Shown here: positions 1 to 10,009 of the stretch, piece after piece
How the letters are laid out: the number at the start of each line of letters is the position of its first letter
Numbering within the stretch: the stretch's first letter is position 1
Source: Phormidium tenue FACHB-1052
Lineage (GTDB): Bacteria > Cyanobacteriota > Cyanobacteriia > Phormidesmidales > Phormidesmidaceae
NCBI RefSeq assembly: GCF_014696675.1
Contig: NZ_JACJQN010000005.1
Coordinates: 202,607-266,606, forward strand
Reading direction: 5' to 3'
DNA: 64,000 nt
Made by a program: the position numbers and the translations under genes
The notes under the pieces: model-generated
The model's input: only the letters and a program-made list of their open reading frames with translations
The model's database searches: none
Told to the model about the DNA's origin: nothing

Positions 1-208
1 GAGTAGCTCCAGACTCATTCTTCAAAACATCGGGCTCAACCGTCGAGGCCGCAACTAGGGTGTGGTGAGCTGTATCGTCAATGATCTGGGCATAGATATG
101 CTGATTTGAGCGAAACACGGCCAACCGAGGCCGTTCAGAGGTGCCAAACACGCGGCGGCGAATGCGGACGTGACGGCGACGGGTTAATTCTTTACGACTT
201 GCTTTCAT
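1..208 (-). CDS. rplR: 50S ribosomal protein L18 (N-terminal part, runs off window)
   Basis: L18 binds 5S rRNA and helps attach it to the large subunit. The reading frame starts at ATG 208 (minus), begins [20 protein letters not shown] and continues in frame to the window edge, about 69 codons. The basic N-terminus and the [20 protein letters not shown] segment are typical of L18. It lies 3 nt after the rplF stop in the usual spc order. The C-terminal half is outside the window. Confidence 0.93.
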   Translation of the reverse strand, partial: MKASRKELTRRRHVRIRRRVFGTSERPRLAVFRSNQHIYAQIIDDTAHHTLVAASTVEPDVLKNESGAT

Positions 209-211
209 GAC

Positions 212-751
212 TTATTTCTTCCCTGACTTACCGGCCTTACGTCTGACCTGCTCACCGGCATAGCGCACGCCTTTGCCCTTGTAAGGCTCAGGGGGTCGGC
301 TCGCCCGAATGCTAGCGGCAATGTTGCCTACTAATTCTTTGTCAATGCCACTGATGACAACATTAGTGTTATTTTCGACTACGAACTCAATACCAGCAGG
401 GGGCTCAAATACGACAGGGTGGCTGTACCCCAAGCTGAGGTTCAAGTTGCGGCCCTGCAACTGTGCTCGGTAACCAATACCTTGAATCTCTAAGCGCTTT
501 TGGTAGCCATTCGAAACACCCTCAACCATATTAGCTACTAGGGTACGGCAAAGGCCGTGACGCTCGCGGGCTAGGCGAGAATCGTCTTTGCGGTTGACCA
601 GAACAGTTTCACCATCCTGAACCACCATTACTCCACTGGGCAGGGTGCGAGACAACTCGCCCTTTGGCCCTTTAACCTGAATGTCCTGACCGTCAATTAC
701 GATTGACACTTTAGCCGGGACTGGGATTGGCCGTTTGCCAATACGTGACAT
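212..751 (-). CDS. rplF: 50S ribosomal protein L6
   Basis: Large-subunit protein near the sarcin-ricin loop and factor-binding site. The 179-residue product has normal family length, starts [15 protein letters not shown] and ends in a basic tail with the L6 signature around [14 protein letters not shown], followed by [10 protein letters not shown]. It sits between rpsH and rplR as in the spc operon. The start ATG at 751 is the first in frame and gives the expected N-terminus. Confidence 0.97.
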   Translation of the reverse strand: MSRIGKRPIPVPAKVSIVIDGQDIQVKGPKGELSRTLPSGVMVVQDGETVLVNRKDDSRLARERHGLCRTLVANMVEGVSNGYQKRLEIQGIGYRAQLQGRNLNLSLGYSHPVVFEPPAGIEFVVENNTNVVISGIDKELVGNIAASIRASRPPEPYKGKGVRYAGEQVRRKAGKSGKK

Positions 752-832
752 GATGCAAAACTCCTAAATCCTTAGCACTCGATAACGCCCTTGATGACTA
801 GCCGTTAGCTAACAACATTGCTGTTCAGCTAC

Positions 833-1234
833 CTACCAGACATAGCAAAGCACTTCGCCACCAATACCCTGACGACGGGCATCGCGGTCAGTCATGATTC
901 CGCTAGAGGTAGAAACAATTGCAATGCCAATACCCCCCAGCACCCGAGGTAGCTCTTTTCGGTTGGAATACACGCGCAAACCGGGCTTGCTAACGCGAGT
1001 AAGGTTGCGAATGATGGGCTGACGAGTCTTGCCCTTGTACTTGAGGGCGACCACCAGTTGAGGACGCTCTTCGACAGTAGTTTCAGAGAAATCCGTGATG
1101 AACCCTTCTTCCTTGAGCACCTTTGCAATACTCCGGGTCATCCGGGTAGAAGGAATACCTACAGTTTGGTGCCGCGCCAGATTCGCATTTCTGATGCGAG
1201 TCAACATATCCGCAATTGTGTCGTTAGCAGCCAT
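833..1234 (-). CDS. rpsH: 30S ribosomal protein S8
   Basis: Primary 16S rRNA-binding protein of the small-subunit central domain; in E. coli it is also the translational repressor of the spc operon. The 133-residue product begins [18 protein letters not shown] and ends with the S8 signature region [20 protein letters not shown] and GGEVLCYVW. Length and order (rplE-rpsH-rplF) are standard. Confidence 0.97.
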   Translation of the reverse strand: MAANDTIADMLTRIRNANLARHQTVGIPSTRMTRSIAKVLKEEGFITDFSETTVEERPQLVVALKYKGKTRQPIIRNLTRVSKPGLRVYSNRKELPRVLGGIGIAIVSTSSGIMTDRDARRQGIGGEVLCYVW

Positions 1235-1260
1235 AGTTCTAGTACGCGTATAAACCTGTG

Positions 1261-1806
1261 TTAGTTGTCACGGAACGGCATACCCAATTCCTTGAGTAGC
1301 GCTCGGCCTTCTTCATCAGTGCTGGCGGTAGTCACGATGGTGATATCCATACCGCGAATTTGATCGATGCTGTCGTAGCTAATTTCAGGAAAAATTAACT
1401 GCTCTCGCAGACCCAAGGTGTAGTTGCCACGTCCGTCGAAGCTCTTGGGGCTAATGCCGCGAAAGTCACGAATGCGGGGCAGGGTCAGGTTGATGAGGCG
1501 ATTTAGGAAGGCGTACATGCGGTCAGAACGTAGGGTGACCATCATCCCCACGGGCATGCCTTGACGAATTTTGAACCCTGCGATCGCCTTTTTGGCGCGG
1601 GTTACCACCGGACGCTGACCGGTGATTAAAGCCAGTTCGCTCAGAGAAGACTCCAGCGCTTTGGCATTCTGAGACGCTTCACCCAGGCCCCGGTTGACGG
1701 TCACCTTGACCACCTTGGGCACTTGATGGATGTTGTCGTACTTAAACTGTTCCATCAGTTTAGGTACAACGGTGTCTTTATATATGGTCTTTAACTGGTC
1801 GGTCAT
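1261..1806 (-). CDS. rplE: 50S ribosomal protein L5
   Basis: L5 contacts 5S rRNA and the central protuberance. The 181-residue product begins [20 protein letters not shown] and shows the L5 motifs [30 protein letters not shown] and [10 protein letters not shown]. It starts at ATG 1806, 65 nt downstream of the rplX stop, and is followed by rpsH. Confidence 0.97.
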   Translation of the reverse strand: MTDQLKTIYKDTVVPKLMEQFKYDNIHQVPKVVKVTVNRGLGEASQNAKALESSLSELALITGQRPVVTRAKKAIAGFKIRQGMPVGMMVTLRSDRMYAFLNRLINLTLPRIRDFRGISPKSFDGRGNYTLGLREQLIFPEISYDSIDQIRGMDITIVTTASTDEEGRALLKELGMPFRDN

Positions 1807-1870
1807 GGGTCGTTTCTATCGCTTTCCTGGGCTTGGTCAGGACTAGAGGATGGGCGTAAGACTAAAAACC

Positions 1871-2215
1871 TTAGTCAATGATTTCACCGGTCTTTTTCAG
1901 CATCCGCACCTTACGCCCGTCATCGGTAAAGGTGTAAGCAACTCGGCTCGCCACTTTCTCTTTTTCGGAGTAAAGCATGACGTTAGAGCTGTGGATGGGG
2001 GCTTCCTGGGTCACGATCTGACCCGACTCGCCTTCTTGCTGAGGCTTAACGTGTTTGGTGCGAATATTTACGCCCTGTACAACCACTTGGCTGGTTTTGG
2101 GAATAACGGTCAGCACCTCGCCGACCTTGCCGCGATCGCGTCCAGCAATCACCTGAACGGTATCACCTTTACGCACATGCACCTTGTGGCGCACAGGTTG
2201 CTTTGTTGTTGCCAT
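1871..2215 (-). CDS. rplX: 50S ribosomal protein L24
   Basis: Assembly-initiating large-subunit protein. It has 114 residues with the KOW motif [20 protein letters not shown] near residues 11-30. Its ATG shares one base with the rplN stop codon (a TAATG junction at 2213-2217), which suggests translational coupling with L14. Confidence 0.96.
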   Translation of the reverse strand: MATTKQPVRHKVHVRKGDTVQVIAGRDRGKVGEVLTVIPKTSQVVVQGVNIRTKHVKPQQEGESGQIVTQEAPIHSSNVMLYSEKEKVASRVAYTFTDDGRKVRMLKKTGEIID

Positions 2216-2580
2216 TAGAGAACCTCCGGTGCCAGCGACACAATCTTGGTAAAGTTTTTGTCGCGCAGCTCACGGGCTACTGGCCCAAACACGCGAGTGC
2301 CTTTGGGGTTGCCGTCTTGGTTAATAATCACGGCAGCGTTGTCATCGAAACGAATACTCATACCGCTGCTGCGGCGCAAGCCTTTCTTAGTGCGCACCAC
2401 TACAGCCCGGACGACATCTGACTTTTTCACGGCCATGTTTGGCAGCGCGTCTTTAACCACAGCGATGATTACATCGCCCACCCCGGCATAGCGGCGGTTA
2501 CCACCGAGTACGCGAATGCACATGAGCTTTCGGGCACCGCTGTTGTCCGCCACGTTTAAGTACGATTCCTGCTGAATCAC
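2215..2580 (-). CDS. rplN: 50S ribosomal protein L14
   Basis: Large-subunit interface protein. The 121-residue product begins [19 protein letters not shown] and carries the L14 signature with [19 protein letters not shown] in the middle. It lies 9 nt after the rpsQ stop and overlaps the rplX start by one base. Confidence 0.97.
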   Translation of the reverse strand: MIQQESYLNVADNSGARKLMCIRVLGGNRRYAGVGDVIIAVVKDALPNMAVKKSDVVRAVVVRTKKGLRRSSGMSIRFDDNAAVIINQDGNPKGTRVFGPVARELRDKNFTKIVSLAPEVL

Positions 2581-2589
2581 AATTTCCCC

Positions 2590-2841
2590 CTATGCGTCTG
2601 CCGCACGATTAACAATGTCAGCTACCATCCAACGCTTGGTTCGGCTCAGGGGACGAGTTTCAAGAATTCGTACCTGATCACCTTCCTGGCACGCATTCTC
2701 TTCGTCATGGGCTTTATAGCGCTTTGTCCGCACCACAATCTTGCCGTACTTAGGATGGGAGGTGCGACTTTCAACAGCAACCACGACGGTTTTATCCATC
2801 TTGTTGCTAACGACCATTCCCACTCGTTCTTTAACCGCCAT
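2590..2841 (-). CDS. rpsQ: 30S ribosomal protein S17
   Basis: S17 binds 16S rRNA helix 11. The product from ATG 2841 is 83 residues, [20 protein letters not shown], the usual length. The open frame extends three codons upstream to a GTG at 2850, but that GTG is part of an AGGTG Shine-Dalgarno sequence placed 6 nt before the ATG, so the ATG is the start. Upstream gene rpmC ends 16 nt away. Confidence 0.95.
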   Translation of the reverse strand: MAVKERVGMVVSNKMDKTVVVAVESRTSHPKYGKIVVRTKRYKAHDEENACQEGDQVRILETRPLSRTKRWMVADIVNRAADA

Positions 2842-2847
2842 CTGATT

Positions 2848-2852
2848 CACCT
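2848..2852 (-). promoter_or_regulatory. Shine-Dalgarno of rpsQ (decides the start)
   Basis: AGGTG on the minus strand lies 6 nt upstream of ATG 2841. It overlaps the alternative in-frame GTG at 2850, arguing for the shorter S17. Confidence 0.6.
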
Positions 2853-2857
2853 ATTCC

Positions 2858-3130
2858 CTACGCTGATACCGATTCTGTTGCGGCCGCTGCCACGGCGGTG
2901 TCCTGGGCCTCTGCCTCTGCCTCTAGGGCAATGAGCTGGCGCTCCCGCTGAACCGTCATCAGCTGAGCCAGACGATGACGGAGATGCTTAAACTGATGCA
3001 CCTGCTTATCGAGCTGACGAGTAGCTTTCTGAAACCGCAGTTGAAACAGCTCGCGCTTGGTTTCAGCGATCGCATTCAGCAGTTCTTCATCGCTCAGGCT
3101 GCGCGCCTCTTGAATCTTGGTTAATGCCAT
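2858..3130 (-). CDS. rpmC: 50S ribosomal protein L29 with long acidic/alanine tail
   Basis: L29 sits at the polypeptide exit tunnel and helps form the docking site for SRP and trigger factor. Residues 1-66 are a normal L29 ([17 protein letters not shown], then [20 protein letters not shown]). The protein continues to 90 residues with a low-complexity tail of Glu, Ala and Thr, longer than the usual 65-75 residues. Such extensions occur in cyanobacterial and plastid ribosomal proteins; their role is not established. Confidence 0.95.
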   Translation of the reverse strand: MALTKIQEARSLSDEELLNAIAETKRELFQLRFQKATRQLDKQVHQFKHLRHRLAQLMTVQRERQLIALEAEAEAQDTAVAAAATESVSA

Positions 3131-3134
3131 TAGC

Positions 3135-3554
3135 CTACGCCTCCTTGCTTTCGCGAGCGATGAACTTAGTCTTAAACGGCAGCTTGAAGGCAGCTAGCCG
3201 CATCGCTTCCCGAGCCGTAGCCTCAGGTACCCCAGCGATCTCAAAAACGATCCGACCGGGTTTTACCACAGCTACCCAAAACTCAGGGTTACCCTTACCA
3301 GAACCCATTCGAGTTTCTGCGGGACGCATGGTCACAGGCTTGTCAGGAAAGACGCGAATCCAGATCTTGCCGCCTCGCCGTACATAGCGGGTCATGGCTC
3401 GACGGGCTGCCTCAATCTGACGAGCAGTTAGCCAGCAGGGCTCGGTTGCCTGAAGGGCAAAATCACCAAAGTTGATATCGCTGCCCCGCTGAGCCATGCC
3501 GCGCATGCGCCCACGGTGCTGCTTGCGAAATTTAGTTCGTTTTGGACTTAGCAT
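3135..3554 (-). CDS. rplP: 50S ribosomal protein L16
   Basis: L16 is near the A-site tRNA and the peptidyl transferase centre. The 139-residue product begins [17 protein letters not shown] and includes the L16 signatures around [16 protein letters not shown] and [18 protein letters not shown]. It is followed 4 nt later by rpmC. Confidence 0.97.
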   Translation of the reverse strand: MLSPKRTKFRKQHRGRMRGMAQRGSDINFGDFALQATEPCWLTARQIEAARRAMTRYVRRGGKIWIRVFPDKPVTMRPAETRMGSGKGNPEFWVAVVKPGRIVFEIAGVPEATAREAMRLAAFKLPFKTKFIARESKEA

Positions 3555-3609
3555 GGATCGGCACTCTTGAAGTCACAGGTAAATTCAATCAAAGAAACGC
3601 GAGGTCAGC

Positions 3610-4344
3610 CTAATCTTCGTTAGAGCGATCTTCAAACTGCTGACGACGACGGGGTTGACGACGGCGGGGTTGAGCATTGGGAGCAGCAGCCGGAGCTTCC
3701 TCTTGGCCAGGAATAATCTCGCCCTTAAAGATCCAAACCTTGACACCCAAAATGCCATAGGTGGTTTGAGCAGTGGTGTAGGCGTAGTCAACATCGGCCC
3801 GTAGAGTGTGGAGAGGTACCCGACCTTCCCGTGTCCACTCAGTACGAGCGATTTCTGCACCGTTCAAACGGCCGCTCACCTGAATTTTGATGCCCTCTAC
3901 CCCAGCGCGCTGGGCACGCTGAATAGCCTGGCGCACCACCCGGCGAAAAGAAACGCGGCGCTCTAGTTGCTGAATAATGTATTCAGCAACTAGGGCAGCG
4001 TCAGCATCCACGCGGTTCACTTCAACCACGTTGACGCGGATTTGACGATTGGAATCCTTGAGGAGCTTCTGAACACCCATTCTCAGGGACTCAATACCCG
4101 CCCCACCACGACCGACAACAACGCCAGGGCGAGCTGTTCGCAACTCAAGATCAATTTGGTCAGCCTTACGCTCAATGCGAATATCGGCAATGCCGGCATT
4201 GTTCAAAGTTTTTTGAACGTACTCGCGAATGCGATAGTCTTCCTGAAGCAAGTCAGGATAGCGAGTGCCCTCTGCAAACCAGCGAGAGCGGTGCTCTTGA
4301 ACTATGCCAAGGCGAAACCCGGTTGGATGAATCTTGTGTCCCAC
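3610..4344 (-). CDS. rpsC: 30S ribosomal protein S3
   Basis: S3 lines the mRNA entry channel. The 244-residue product begins [20 protein letters not shown], contains a KH domain with [18 protein letters not shown] near residues 72-89, and ends in an Arg/Gln-rich tail ([10 protein letters not shown]). Length is normal. The gene lies 65 nt after rplV. Confidence 0.97.
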   Translation of the reverse strand: MGHKIHPTGFRLGIVQEHRSRWFAEGTRYPDLLQEDYRIREYVQKTLNNAGIADIRIERKADQIDLELRTARPGVVVGRGGAGIESLRMGVQKLLKDSNRQIRVNVVEVNRVDADAALVAEYIIQQLERRVSFRRVVRQAIQRAQRAGVEGIKIQVSGRLNGAEIARTEWTREGRVPLHTLRADVDYAYTTAQTTYGILGVKVWIFKGEIIPGQEEAPAAAPNAQPRRRQPRRRQQFEDRSNED

Positions 4345-4409
4345 GAACTAACCCTCTGGAAATTGGTTTTTGAACAACTAGTGTTTGGACAATGGAATCA
4401 ATAAGAAAG

Positions 4410-4766
4410 CTATTCAGCAGCCGGAGCCACAGCAATAGTAATGTGGCAGGTCGGCTTGCGAATTTGGTAAGCCCGCCCCTGAGCCCGAGGGCGGAATCGC
4501 TTCAGAGCTGGCCCCGCATCAGCAAATGCCTCGCTTACCACCAAACCCGCTGGGTCAAGACCGTTGTTGTGTTCAGCGTTGGCCACGGCAGAACGCAACA
4601 CCTTAATAATGGGTTCGCACGCTTTGTAAGGCATGAACTCTAGGATGATCAACGCATCCCGGTAGCTCTTACCACGAATTTGGTCAAGCACCCGACGCAC
4701 CTTGCGGGGCGACATGCGTACATAGCGGGCTACCGCCTTAACCTGCTCTGAGGTATCCACAGCCAT
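4410..4766 (-). CDS. rplV: 50S ribosomal protein L22
   Basis: L22 lines the exit tunnel with its beta-hairpin. The 118-residue product contains [20 protein letters not shown] near the start and the conserved [19 protein letters not shown] hairpin region. Standard length and position between rpsS and rpsC. Confidence 0.97.
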   Translation of the reverse strand: MAVDTSEQVKAVARYVRMSPRKVRRVLDQIRGKSYRDALIILEFMPYKACEPIIKVLRSAVANAEHNNGLDPAGLVVSEAFADAGPALKRFRPRAQGRAYQIRKPTCHITIAVAPAAE

Positions 4767-4790
4767 TTCTCCAGTTCCTCTACCTAATAC

Positions 4791-5069
4791 CTAACGACGA
4801 GCTTTTTTATCGGTCTTAGCGTGGCCACGAAAGGTTCGCGTGGGGGCAAATTCACCCAGCTTATGGCCCACCATCTGCTCAGTAACGTAGACGGGCACAT
4901 GCTGACGACCGTTGTGCACTGCAATCGTGTGGCCAATCATCTGAGGCAAAATCGTCGATGCCCGTGACCAGGTTTTAATCACCTGCTTGTCACCCTTGGT
5001 GTTCAAGGCTTCGATTTTAGAGAGAAGGTGGTCGGCCACAAACGGCCCTTTTTTTAATGAGCGAGACAT
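4791..5069 (-). CDS. rpsS: 30S ribosomal protein S19
   Basis: S19 is in the small-subunit head and contacts S13. The 92-residue product begins [20 protein letters not shown] and includes [20 protein letters not shown] and [12 protein letters not shown]. Standard length and order. Confidence 0.97.
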   Translation of the reverse strand: MSRSLKKGPFVADHLLSKIEALNTKGDKQVIKTWSRASTILPQMIGHTIAVHNGRQHVPVYVTEQMVGHKLGEFAPTRTFRGHAKTDKKARR

Positions 5070-5117
5070 GATGCTTCAGCCCTAACAACAATCAAGAAAC
5101 AGTCGACAAATTGCTAA

Positions 5118-5981
5118 CTAGGCGTTACGACCGCCACGACCCCGCTTCGATACGCGACGACGACGACGTACCACGTACTTGTCACTATCTTTGTTCTTCT
5201 TGCGAGTCTTGTAACCCAAAGCCGGCTTACCCCAGGGGGTTACAGGGCCAGAGCGGCCAATGGGAGCGCGTCCCTCACCACCACCATGGGGGTGATCAAC
5301 CGGGTTCATCACGCTACCGCGCACTTCGGGACGACGACCCAACCAGCGTTTGCGACCAGCTTTACCAAGACTGACGTTACGAATATCAGCATTGCCGACT
5401 TGGCCAATGGTGGCATAGCACTCGCGACGCACCATACGAACTTCCGTGGAAGGAAGCTTCAGGGTGACGTAGTCACCCTCCTTAGCCACAACTTGGGCAC
5501 CGGTACCGGCAGAGCGCACCATTTGCCCGCCCTTGCCAACCTGCATCTCAACGTTATGCACCGTTGTGCCAAGCGGAATCTTGTACAGCGGTAGAGCGTT
5601 GCCAACTTCAAGAGGCGCATCGGGGCCAGCAACTACCGTTGAACCTACCGTTAACCCTGCGGGGCAAAGAATATACCGCTTTTCCCCGTCTTCGTAATGA
5701 AGTAGGGAAATACGCGCATTGCGGTTGGGGTCATATTCGATGGATGCGACCTTGGCGGGGATGCCGAGTTTGTTGCGGTGAAAGTCAATCACGCGATACA
5801 AACGCTTGTGGCCGCCGCCCCGGTGGCGACAGGTGATTACCCCCCGGTTGTTGCGTCCCTTGGGACGGTGGGTGGAGCGAGTTAAAGACTTTTCAGGCTC
5901 GCTGCGGGTAATCTCGGCAAACTCGGAAACGGTTCGCTCACGAGTACCAGGGGTATAAGGTCGATAGGAACGGATGCCCAT
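5118..5981 (-). CDS. rplB: 50S ribosomal protein L2
   Basis: L2 is an rRNA-binding protein needed for peptidyl transferase activity and subunit joining. The 287-residue product has [20 protein letters not shown] in the N-terminal OB part and the signature [18 protein letters not shown] in the C-terminal part, including the conserved histidine linked to peptidyl transfer. Start ATG 5981; normal length. Confidence 0.98.
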   Translation of the reverse strand: MGIRSYRPYTPGTRERTVSEFAEITRSEPEKSLTRSTHRPKGRNNRGVITCRHRGGGHKRLYRVIDFHRNKLGIPAKVASIEYDPNRNARISLLHYEDGEKRYILCPAGLTVGSTVVAGPDAPLEVGNALPLYKIPLGTTVHNVEMQVGKGGQMVRSAGTGAQVVAKEGDYVTLKLPSTEVRMVRRECYATIGQVGNADIRNVSLGKAGRKRWLGRRPEVRGSVMNPVDHPHGGGEGRAPIGRSGPVTPWGKPALGYKTRKKNKDSDKYVVRRRRRVSKRGRGGRNA

Positions 5982-6034
5982 GGGAGTACTTGCTGGCTAC
6001 ACGGCTAAAGGTTGGAACAGTGAAATCCTGAATT

Positions 6035-6340
6035 TTAGAGATCAGGGAAGAGGGGAATGGAGCTTCCGGGAGCCAGAGTGACCACCGAGCGCTTGTAGTG
6101 GGGGCGATGCCCAGCAAAACGCCCCATCCGGCGCTTTTTCTTGGGAGGGTTGTAGGTGTTGACCGATACAACCCTGACTTCGAATAATTCTTCGATCGCG
6201 GCTTTGATCTGCAGCTTGTTAGCGCGAGGGTCAACTTCGAAGACGTATTGATTGTTCTCTAGCAGAAGGGTAGCCTTCTCGGTGATTAGGGGCCGACGGA
6301 TGAGATCAGCCAAAGATGGAGTATTGGCGGCATTAATCAC
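6035..6340 (-). CDS. rplW: 50S ribosomal protein L23
   Basis: Exit-site protein that docks trigger factor and SRP. It has 101 residues with [20 protein letters not shown] near the N-terminus and the [20 protein letters not shown] rRNA-binding loop. Its start overlaps the end of rplD by 8 nt, indicating translational coupling. Confidence 0.97.
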   Translation of the reverse strand: MINAANTPSLADLIRRPLITEKATLLLENNQYVFEVDPRANKLQIKAAIEELFEVRVVSVNTYNPPKKKRRMGRFAGHRPHYKRSVVTLAPGSSIPLFPDL

Positions 6341-6965
6341 TGTAAACCTCCTGAATAGCCTCTAGGGCAGGGGATGTAATCACAAGATGGTCGGCGTTTA
6401 ACAGATCGTGAATGTTGAGATTGACCGCAGTAATGAGCTTGACATTCTCAAGGTTACGAGCTGAGAGGTAGACCAGTTCTTGCCGCTCGGCAATGACTAA
6501 CAGGATTTTGGCGTTGGGATCAATGCCCCAGCGAGCGATCGCATCGAGCAGTTCGCGGGTCTTGGGCCGAGAAAACTTATCCTCAAACCCTTCAACTACA
6601 ACCAAATCATCGATCCGACCCTGGAGAGCGGTGCGTAGGGCCAGACGCCGCTCTTTGCGGTTCATCTTGACGCTGTAGTCACGAGGCTTGGGGCCGAAGA
6701 TAACACCGCCGCCGCGCCAGAGAGGAGAACGGTTAGAACCAGCTCTGGCCCGACCGGTACCTTTTTGACGCCAGGGCTTGCGGCCACCACCTCTGACTTC
6801 AGCACGGGTTTTAGTAGAAACCGTGCCTTGACGGGCGTTGTTCATCTGACGCACTAGAGCGCGGTGAACAATGTGAGAGGCAGACTCTTCTTTGGCAACC
6901 TGAAGATCTAAGGATGCCGTACCCGCCTCTTGGCCCTCCCAGTTTTTTACGACGCACTCAACCAT
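6333..6965 (-). CDS. rplD: 50S ribosomal protein L4
   Basis: L4 is an early assembly protein with a loop into the exit tunnel; in gamma-proteobacteria and some other bacteria it also represses its own operon by binding the S10 leader. The 210-residue product shows the loop region [20 protein letters not shown] and [13 protein letters not shown]. Here it is the second gene of the transcript, behind the structured leader at 7710-7964, which makes it the natural candidate regulator (inference). Confidence 0.97.
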   Translation of the reverse strand: MVECVVKNWEGQEAGTASLDLQVAKEESASHIVHRALVRQMNNARQGTVSTKTRAEVRGGGRKPWRQKGTGRARAGSNRSPLWRGGGVIFGPKPRDYSVKMNRKERRLALRTALQGRIDDLVVVEGFEDKFSRPKTRELLDAIARWGIDPNAKILLVIAERQELVYLSARNLENVKLITAVNLNIHDLLNADHLVITSPALEAIQEVYSD

Positions 6966-7042
6966 TGTCTGAACCTATCTCTTAAAAAGCTTTGGATGCC
7001 CGAAAGTCGAAGACTTAAACCGCTTGCTGCAACCCTGAAGAA

Positions 7043-7678
7043 CTAGGCCTCAACCCATTGGGCTGGAGCAATACTCAGCAACCCACCGGGTTTACCAGGA
7101 ATCGCACCTTTAATCAACAGGAGGTTGCGGTCGCTGTCTACCCGCACTACTTCTAGCTTGCGAATAGTCACTCGGACATTGCCCATCTGACCGGCCATTC
7201 GCTTACCGGGATAAACACGACCTGGGGTCGTACCTGCACCAGTAGAACCGGGCAGCCGGTGGTTCTTAGAACCGTGGGCCATAGGGCCACGACGGAAGTT
7301 GTGACGCTTTTGATAGCCTGCAAAGCCACGGCCCATGCTCTTGCCAGTGACATCCACTAGCTGGCCTTGGCTAAACGTTTCAGCGGTTACGGTCTGCCCC
7401 AACTCAAAACCATCGGCAGCATCGACTCGATATTCTTTTAAGTGACGCAAAGGAGCACTGCCTGAGCGAGCTAGATGACCCAGCTCAGGTTTGTTGAGCT
7501 TCTTTTCGGTCACTTCATCAAAACCTAGCTGGATAGCCGCATAGCCATCGGTATCTGAGGTTTTAATCTGAGTAACAACACAAGGACCGGCCTGCACCAC
7601 CGTTACGGGGATAGCATTGCCTGCCTCATCGAATACTTGGGTCATGCCCAGCTTTTTGCCGAGAATACCGACTGCCAC
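7043..7678 (-). CDS. rplC: 50S ribosomal protein L3
   Basis: L3 initiates large-subunit assembly. The 211-residue product begins with a GTG codon ([20 protein letters not shown]) preceded by AGGGAG about 10 nt upstream, and carries the signatures [20 protein letters not shown] and [20 protein letters not shown]. It is the first gene of the S10/spc transcript in this window. Confidence 0.97.
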   Translation of the reverse strand: MAVGILGKKLGMTQVFDEAGNAIPVTVVQAGPCVVTQIKTSDTDGYAAIQLGFDEVTEKKLNKPELGHLARSGSAPLRHLKEYRVDAADGFELGQTVTAETFSQGQLVDVTGKSMGRGFAGYQKRHNFRRGPMAHGSKNHRLPGSTGAGTTPGRVYPGKRMAGQMGNVRVTIRKLEVVRVDSDRNLLLIKGAIPGKPGGLLSIAPAQWVEA

Positions 7679-7709
7679 AGTCCTGTCTCCCTACTTAACA
7701 CACTACGAA

Positions 7710-7745
7710 ATGCGCAGGACTCTCGAAAAAGAGAGCTTTGCGCAT
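7710..7745 (-). promoter_or_regulatory. Leader hairpin immediately upstream of rplC
   Basis: A 7-bp outer stem (7710-7716 with 7739-7745) and a 5-bp inner stem (7720-7724 with 7731-7735) are separated by a small internal loop. The hairpin lies about 30 nt before the rplC GTG in the transcribed strand, so its 3' side is close to the ribosome binding site. A role in translational control is inference. Confidence 0.5.
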
Positions 7746-7757
7746 CAACGACATCAA

Positions 7758-7830
7758 CTTTTGAACACCCCGGACTGAAAAGCTCACCGGGAGTAAGCGT
7801 TGCCGGCCTAAACCGGTCACTATTCAAAAG
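7758..7830 (-). promoter_or_regulatory. Three-way-junction-like RNA element in the rplC leader
   Basis: An 8-bp perfect outer helix (7758-7765 with 7823-7830) encloses two smaller helices: CCCGG/CCGGG at 7769-7773 with 7787-7791, and CCGG/CCGG around 7803-7816. The nested arrangement is what a small structured RNA would show. It lies in the long leader downstream of the promoter at 7971-7999. Function is unknown; ribosomal protein autoregulation is the obvious hypothesis. Confidence 0.45.
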
Positions 7831-7970
7831 AAAGCTGACTGACTCTGATCACAGCTGGCTTTAGATCCAGAACCTCAAACACCTTGGTGCTAGGGCATCA
7901 GAACAGTCAAATGCCAGGACTTGGGTAACCCGCTGGACTACTCAGTATCCTTTTTTGTCGGCGATTTACC

Positions 7971-7999
7971 ATAGTACAGTCCTTTTTGACGGATGTCTA
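7971..7999 (-). promoter_or_regulatory. Sigma-70 type promoter of the rplC operon
   Basis: On the minus strand TAGACA (7994-7999), a 17-nt spacer and TACTAT (7971-7976), the latter preceded by TG one base upstream (extended -10). The match to the consensus is good. It predicts a start near 7964 and a leader of about 285 nt before the rplC GTG. Confidence 0.6.
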
Positions 8000-8085
8000 T
8001 GCCCATTTCCAGAAAAGTTGAGAGTTTGCTGCTGTCACGCCTGCGCGCAGATGGTCAGACAAGGCAAACGCTTTAGCTAGCTGGG

Positions 8086-8113
8086 TTTACTCTCCGCTTG
8101 AACACAGTACAAT
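8086..8113 (+). promoter_or_regulatory. Putative ndhN promoter
   Basis: TTTACT (8086-8091), 16-nt spacer, TACAAT (8108-8113), about 37 nt before the ndhN start codon. It is divergent from the rplC promoter. Confidence 0.45.
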
Positions 8114-8149
8114 GGCATCTGACAAATAGCTAATGGCCGAGGATTAAAT

Positions 8150-8617
8150 ATGGCGCTGCTGACAACGGGTAAGCCCTTTATTAAGGATCTGGAGAGCAAT
8201 GGTGCGATCGCCGTACGCATGCCCTTAGAGGGAGGGTTTGAAGGTCGCTACGAGCGTCGGTTGAAGGCCACCGGCTACGAAACAATGAACCTTACTGCCC
8301 GCGGCCTGGGAGATGTGTCGTCTTATCTCACTGCCATCCACGGCGTGCGCCCGCCCCACTTAGGTAAAAAAACCGTGGGCAGCGGTGCGGCGGTAGGCTA
8401 CACCCATTTTGTTCCCCCGATGCTCACCTATCGTCTAGACACTATGTCGGCTAAGGCTAAGGGTATGGTGCTGTGGCTAATCGAGGGGCACATCTTATCG
8501 CGCCAGGAGCTGGCCTATTTAGTTAGCCTGCCGACCCTTGAGCCCCGGGTAAAGGTGGTGGTGGAAATGGGGGGCGATCGCGCCTTTAGCTGGAAGCCTT
8601 TGGCCAACCTAATTTAG
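8150..8617 (+). CDS. ndhN: NAD(P)H-quinone oxidoreductase subunit N
   Basis: NdhN is a cyanobacteria/chloroplast-specific subunit of the membrane-arm-associated oxygenic module of NDH-1, which works in cyclic electron flow and respiration at the thylakoid. The 155-residue product begins MALLTTGKPFIKDLESNGAI and matches the family through conserved stretches such as YERRLKATGYETMNLTARGL and the central THFVPPMLTYRLD. A GAGG sequence about 8 nt before ATG 8150 supports the start. It is divergent from rplC and followed 63 nt later by ldpA. Confidence 0.92.
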   Translation: MALLTTGKPFIKDLESNGAIAVRMPLEGGFEGRYERRLKATGYETMNLTARGLGDVSSYLTAIHGVRPPHLGKKTVGSGAAVGYTHFVPPMLTYRLDTMSAKAKGMVLWLIEGHILSRQELAYLVSLPTLEPRVKVVVEMGGDRAFSWKPLANLI

Positions 8618-8680
8618 ACCCTGAGTCAGTCTGAAAGGCTAGCTGGCAAAAAGCAGGGTTTATCCCGCCGGAAGTTCCGC

Positions 8681-10009
8681 ATGAATATTGAAATCGCCCC
8701 TGGGGCTGCATCCGGCAGCCGACATCGGGAAAGCTCGCTGCCGTTCCCCCACCAATCGCTACAGAGGGGGCAATGGGTGAAGCTAATTTGCGGTGCCAGC
8801 TACCAGGACATGCCAGCGGTGCGGCGATTGGTGATGCTCTATGCCCTAGCGGGAGTAGATTGCATCGACGTAGCCGCCGATGGAGCTGTGGTAGCCGCTG
8901 CCCGACAGGGGCTAGCGGATGCTGTGCGCTTGGCAAAGTATTTGGACAAAGGCGAAGCGTCTTCGGAGAATTACAACCACCTAATTCCCGGATTACCTTG
9001 GCTTATGGTGAGCCTCAATGACAGCGAAGACCCTCACTTTCGTAAGGCGCACTTTGATGCGGCGCACTGTCCACCGGAGTGCGATCGCCCCTGTGAACCC
9101 ATCTGTCCCACTGCCGCCATTCAGTTTCAAGCCCCAACTCAGGGGGGAGTGGCGGCGAACCTCTGCTACGGCTGCGGTCGCTGCATCACCGTTTGCCCAA
9201 TTGGCAATATTGAGGCCCAATCTTATCTAGCCAGCCCAGAAACCTTCTCTAATGAGCAACTGGCCCAAATTGACGCCGTAGAAATTCACACCCAAACTGG
9301 GCATCAAGCTCAGTTTGCGCAGCTCTGGCAGCGGCTACAAGCTTGGGAACCTCACCTCAAGCTAATCTCCATTAGCTGCCCAGACCACGACCAGGTGGTG
9401 CCATATCTATGGCATCTCTATCACCTGATGGCACCGTTAGAGGTGCCCCTGATCTGGCAAACGGATGGTCGACCCATGAGCGGTGATCTAGGCAAAGGCA
9501 CAACCCACGCCTCCATTCGTTTAGCCCAAAAGATTCTCGACGCGGGGCTACCGGGCCATGTGCAACCCGCTGGCGGTACCAATGGCTACACTGTAGATAA
9601 GTTGCTCAATCTCGGTTTGGTCAATACAGCATTTCCACATCAGCCTGATATCTCTCAACCCAATGCGCGGCCTTTTCGCCAGCAGGCTGGGATGGCTAGC
9701 CATGAAACCGCTTTAGTGCCCAAAACCATTGCGGGCATTGCCTACGGTAGCTACGGGCGATCGCAGGTGCTACCGCTGCTCGACGCCATTGACCAAGAAC
9801 TTCAACCCTGGCTGGGGAATGACTCCCTTGACCAGCTCGCCGTGGATCAAAGCACTTCAGGCTCCAGCAGTGACCGCCTCACCAAGACAATCGTAGCCCC
9901 TTGGCAGCGGTTAGACAGTAGTGCCTTGGGCCAAGGGTTAACCCTGGCTCGGCAGTTGGTAGGCCCGCTCAAATCCCATAGACACTTTTTACCAACACGT
10001 TATGGTTAG
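8681..10009 (+). CDS. ldpA: Light-dependent period protein LdpA (Fe-S protein)
   Basis: LdpA was described in Synechococcus elongatus as an iron-sulfur protein that passes redox/light information to the circadian clock. The 442-residue product has two ferredoxin-type cluster motifs around residues 130-175: CPPECDRPCEPICP and CYGCGRCITVCP. The N-terminal WVKLICGASYQD segment is the family start of homology. GGAAG lies 6 nt before ATG 8681. The last 8 nt overlap the next gene, so the two are probably coupled. Confidence 0.85.
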   Translation: MNIEIAPGAASGSRHRESSLPFPHQSLQRGQWVKLICGASYQDMPAVRRLVMLYALAGVDCIDVAADGAVVAAARQGLADAVRLAKYLDKGEASSENYNHLIPGLPWLMVSLNDSEDPHFRKAHFDAAHCPPECDRPCEPICPTAAIQFQAPTQGGVAANLCYGCGRCITVCPIGNIEAQSYLASPETFSNEQLAQIDAVEIHTQTGHQAQFAQLWQRLQAWEPHLKLISISCPDHDQVVPYLWHLYHLMAPLEVPLIWQTDGRPMSGDLGKGTTHASIRLAQKILDAGLPGHVQPAGGTNGYTVDKLLNLGLVNTAFPHQPDISQPNARPFRQQAGMASHETALVPKTIAGIAYGSYGRSQVLPLLDAIDQELQPWLGNDSLDQLAVDQSTSGSSSDRLTKTIVAPWQRLDSSALGQGLTLARQLVGPLKSHRHFLPTRYG

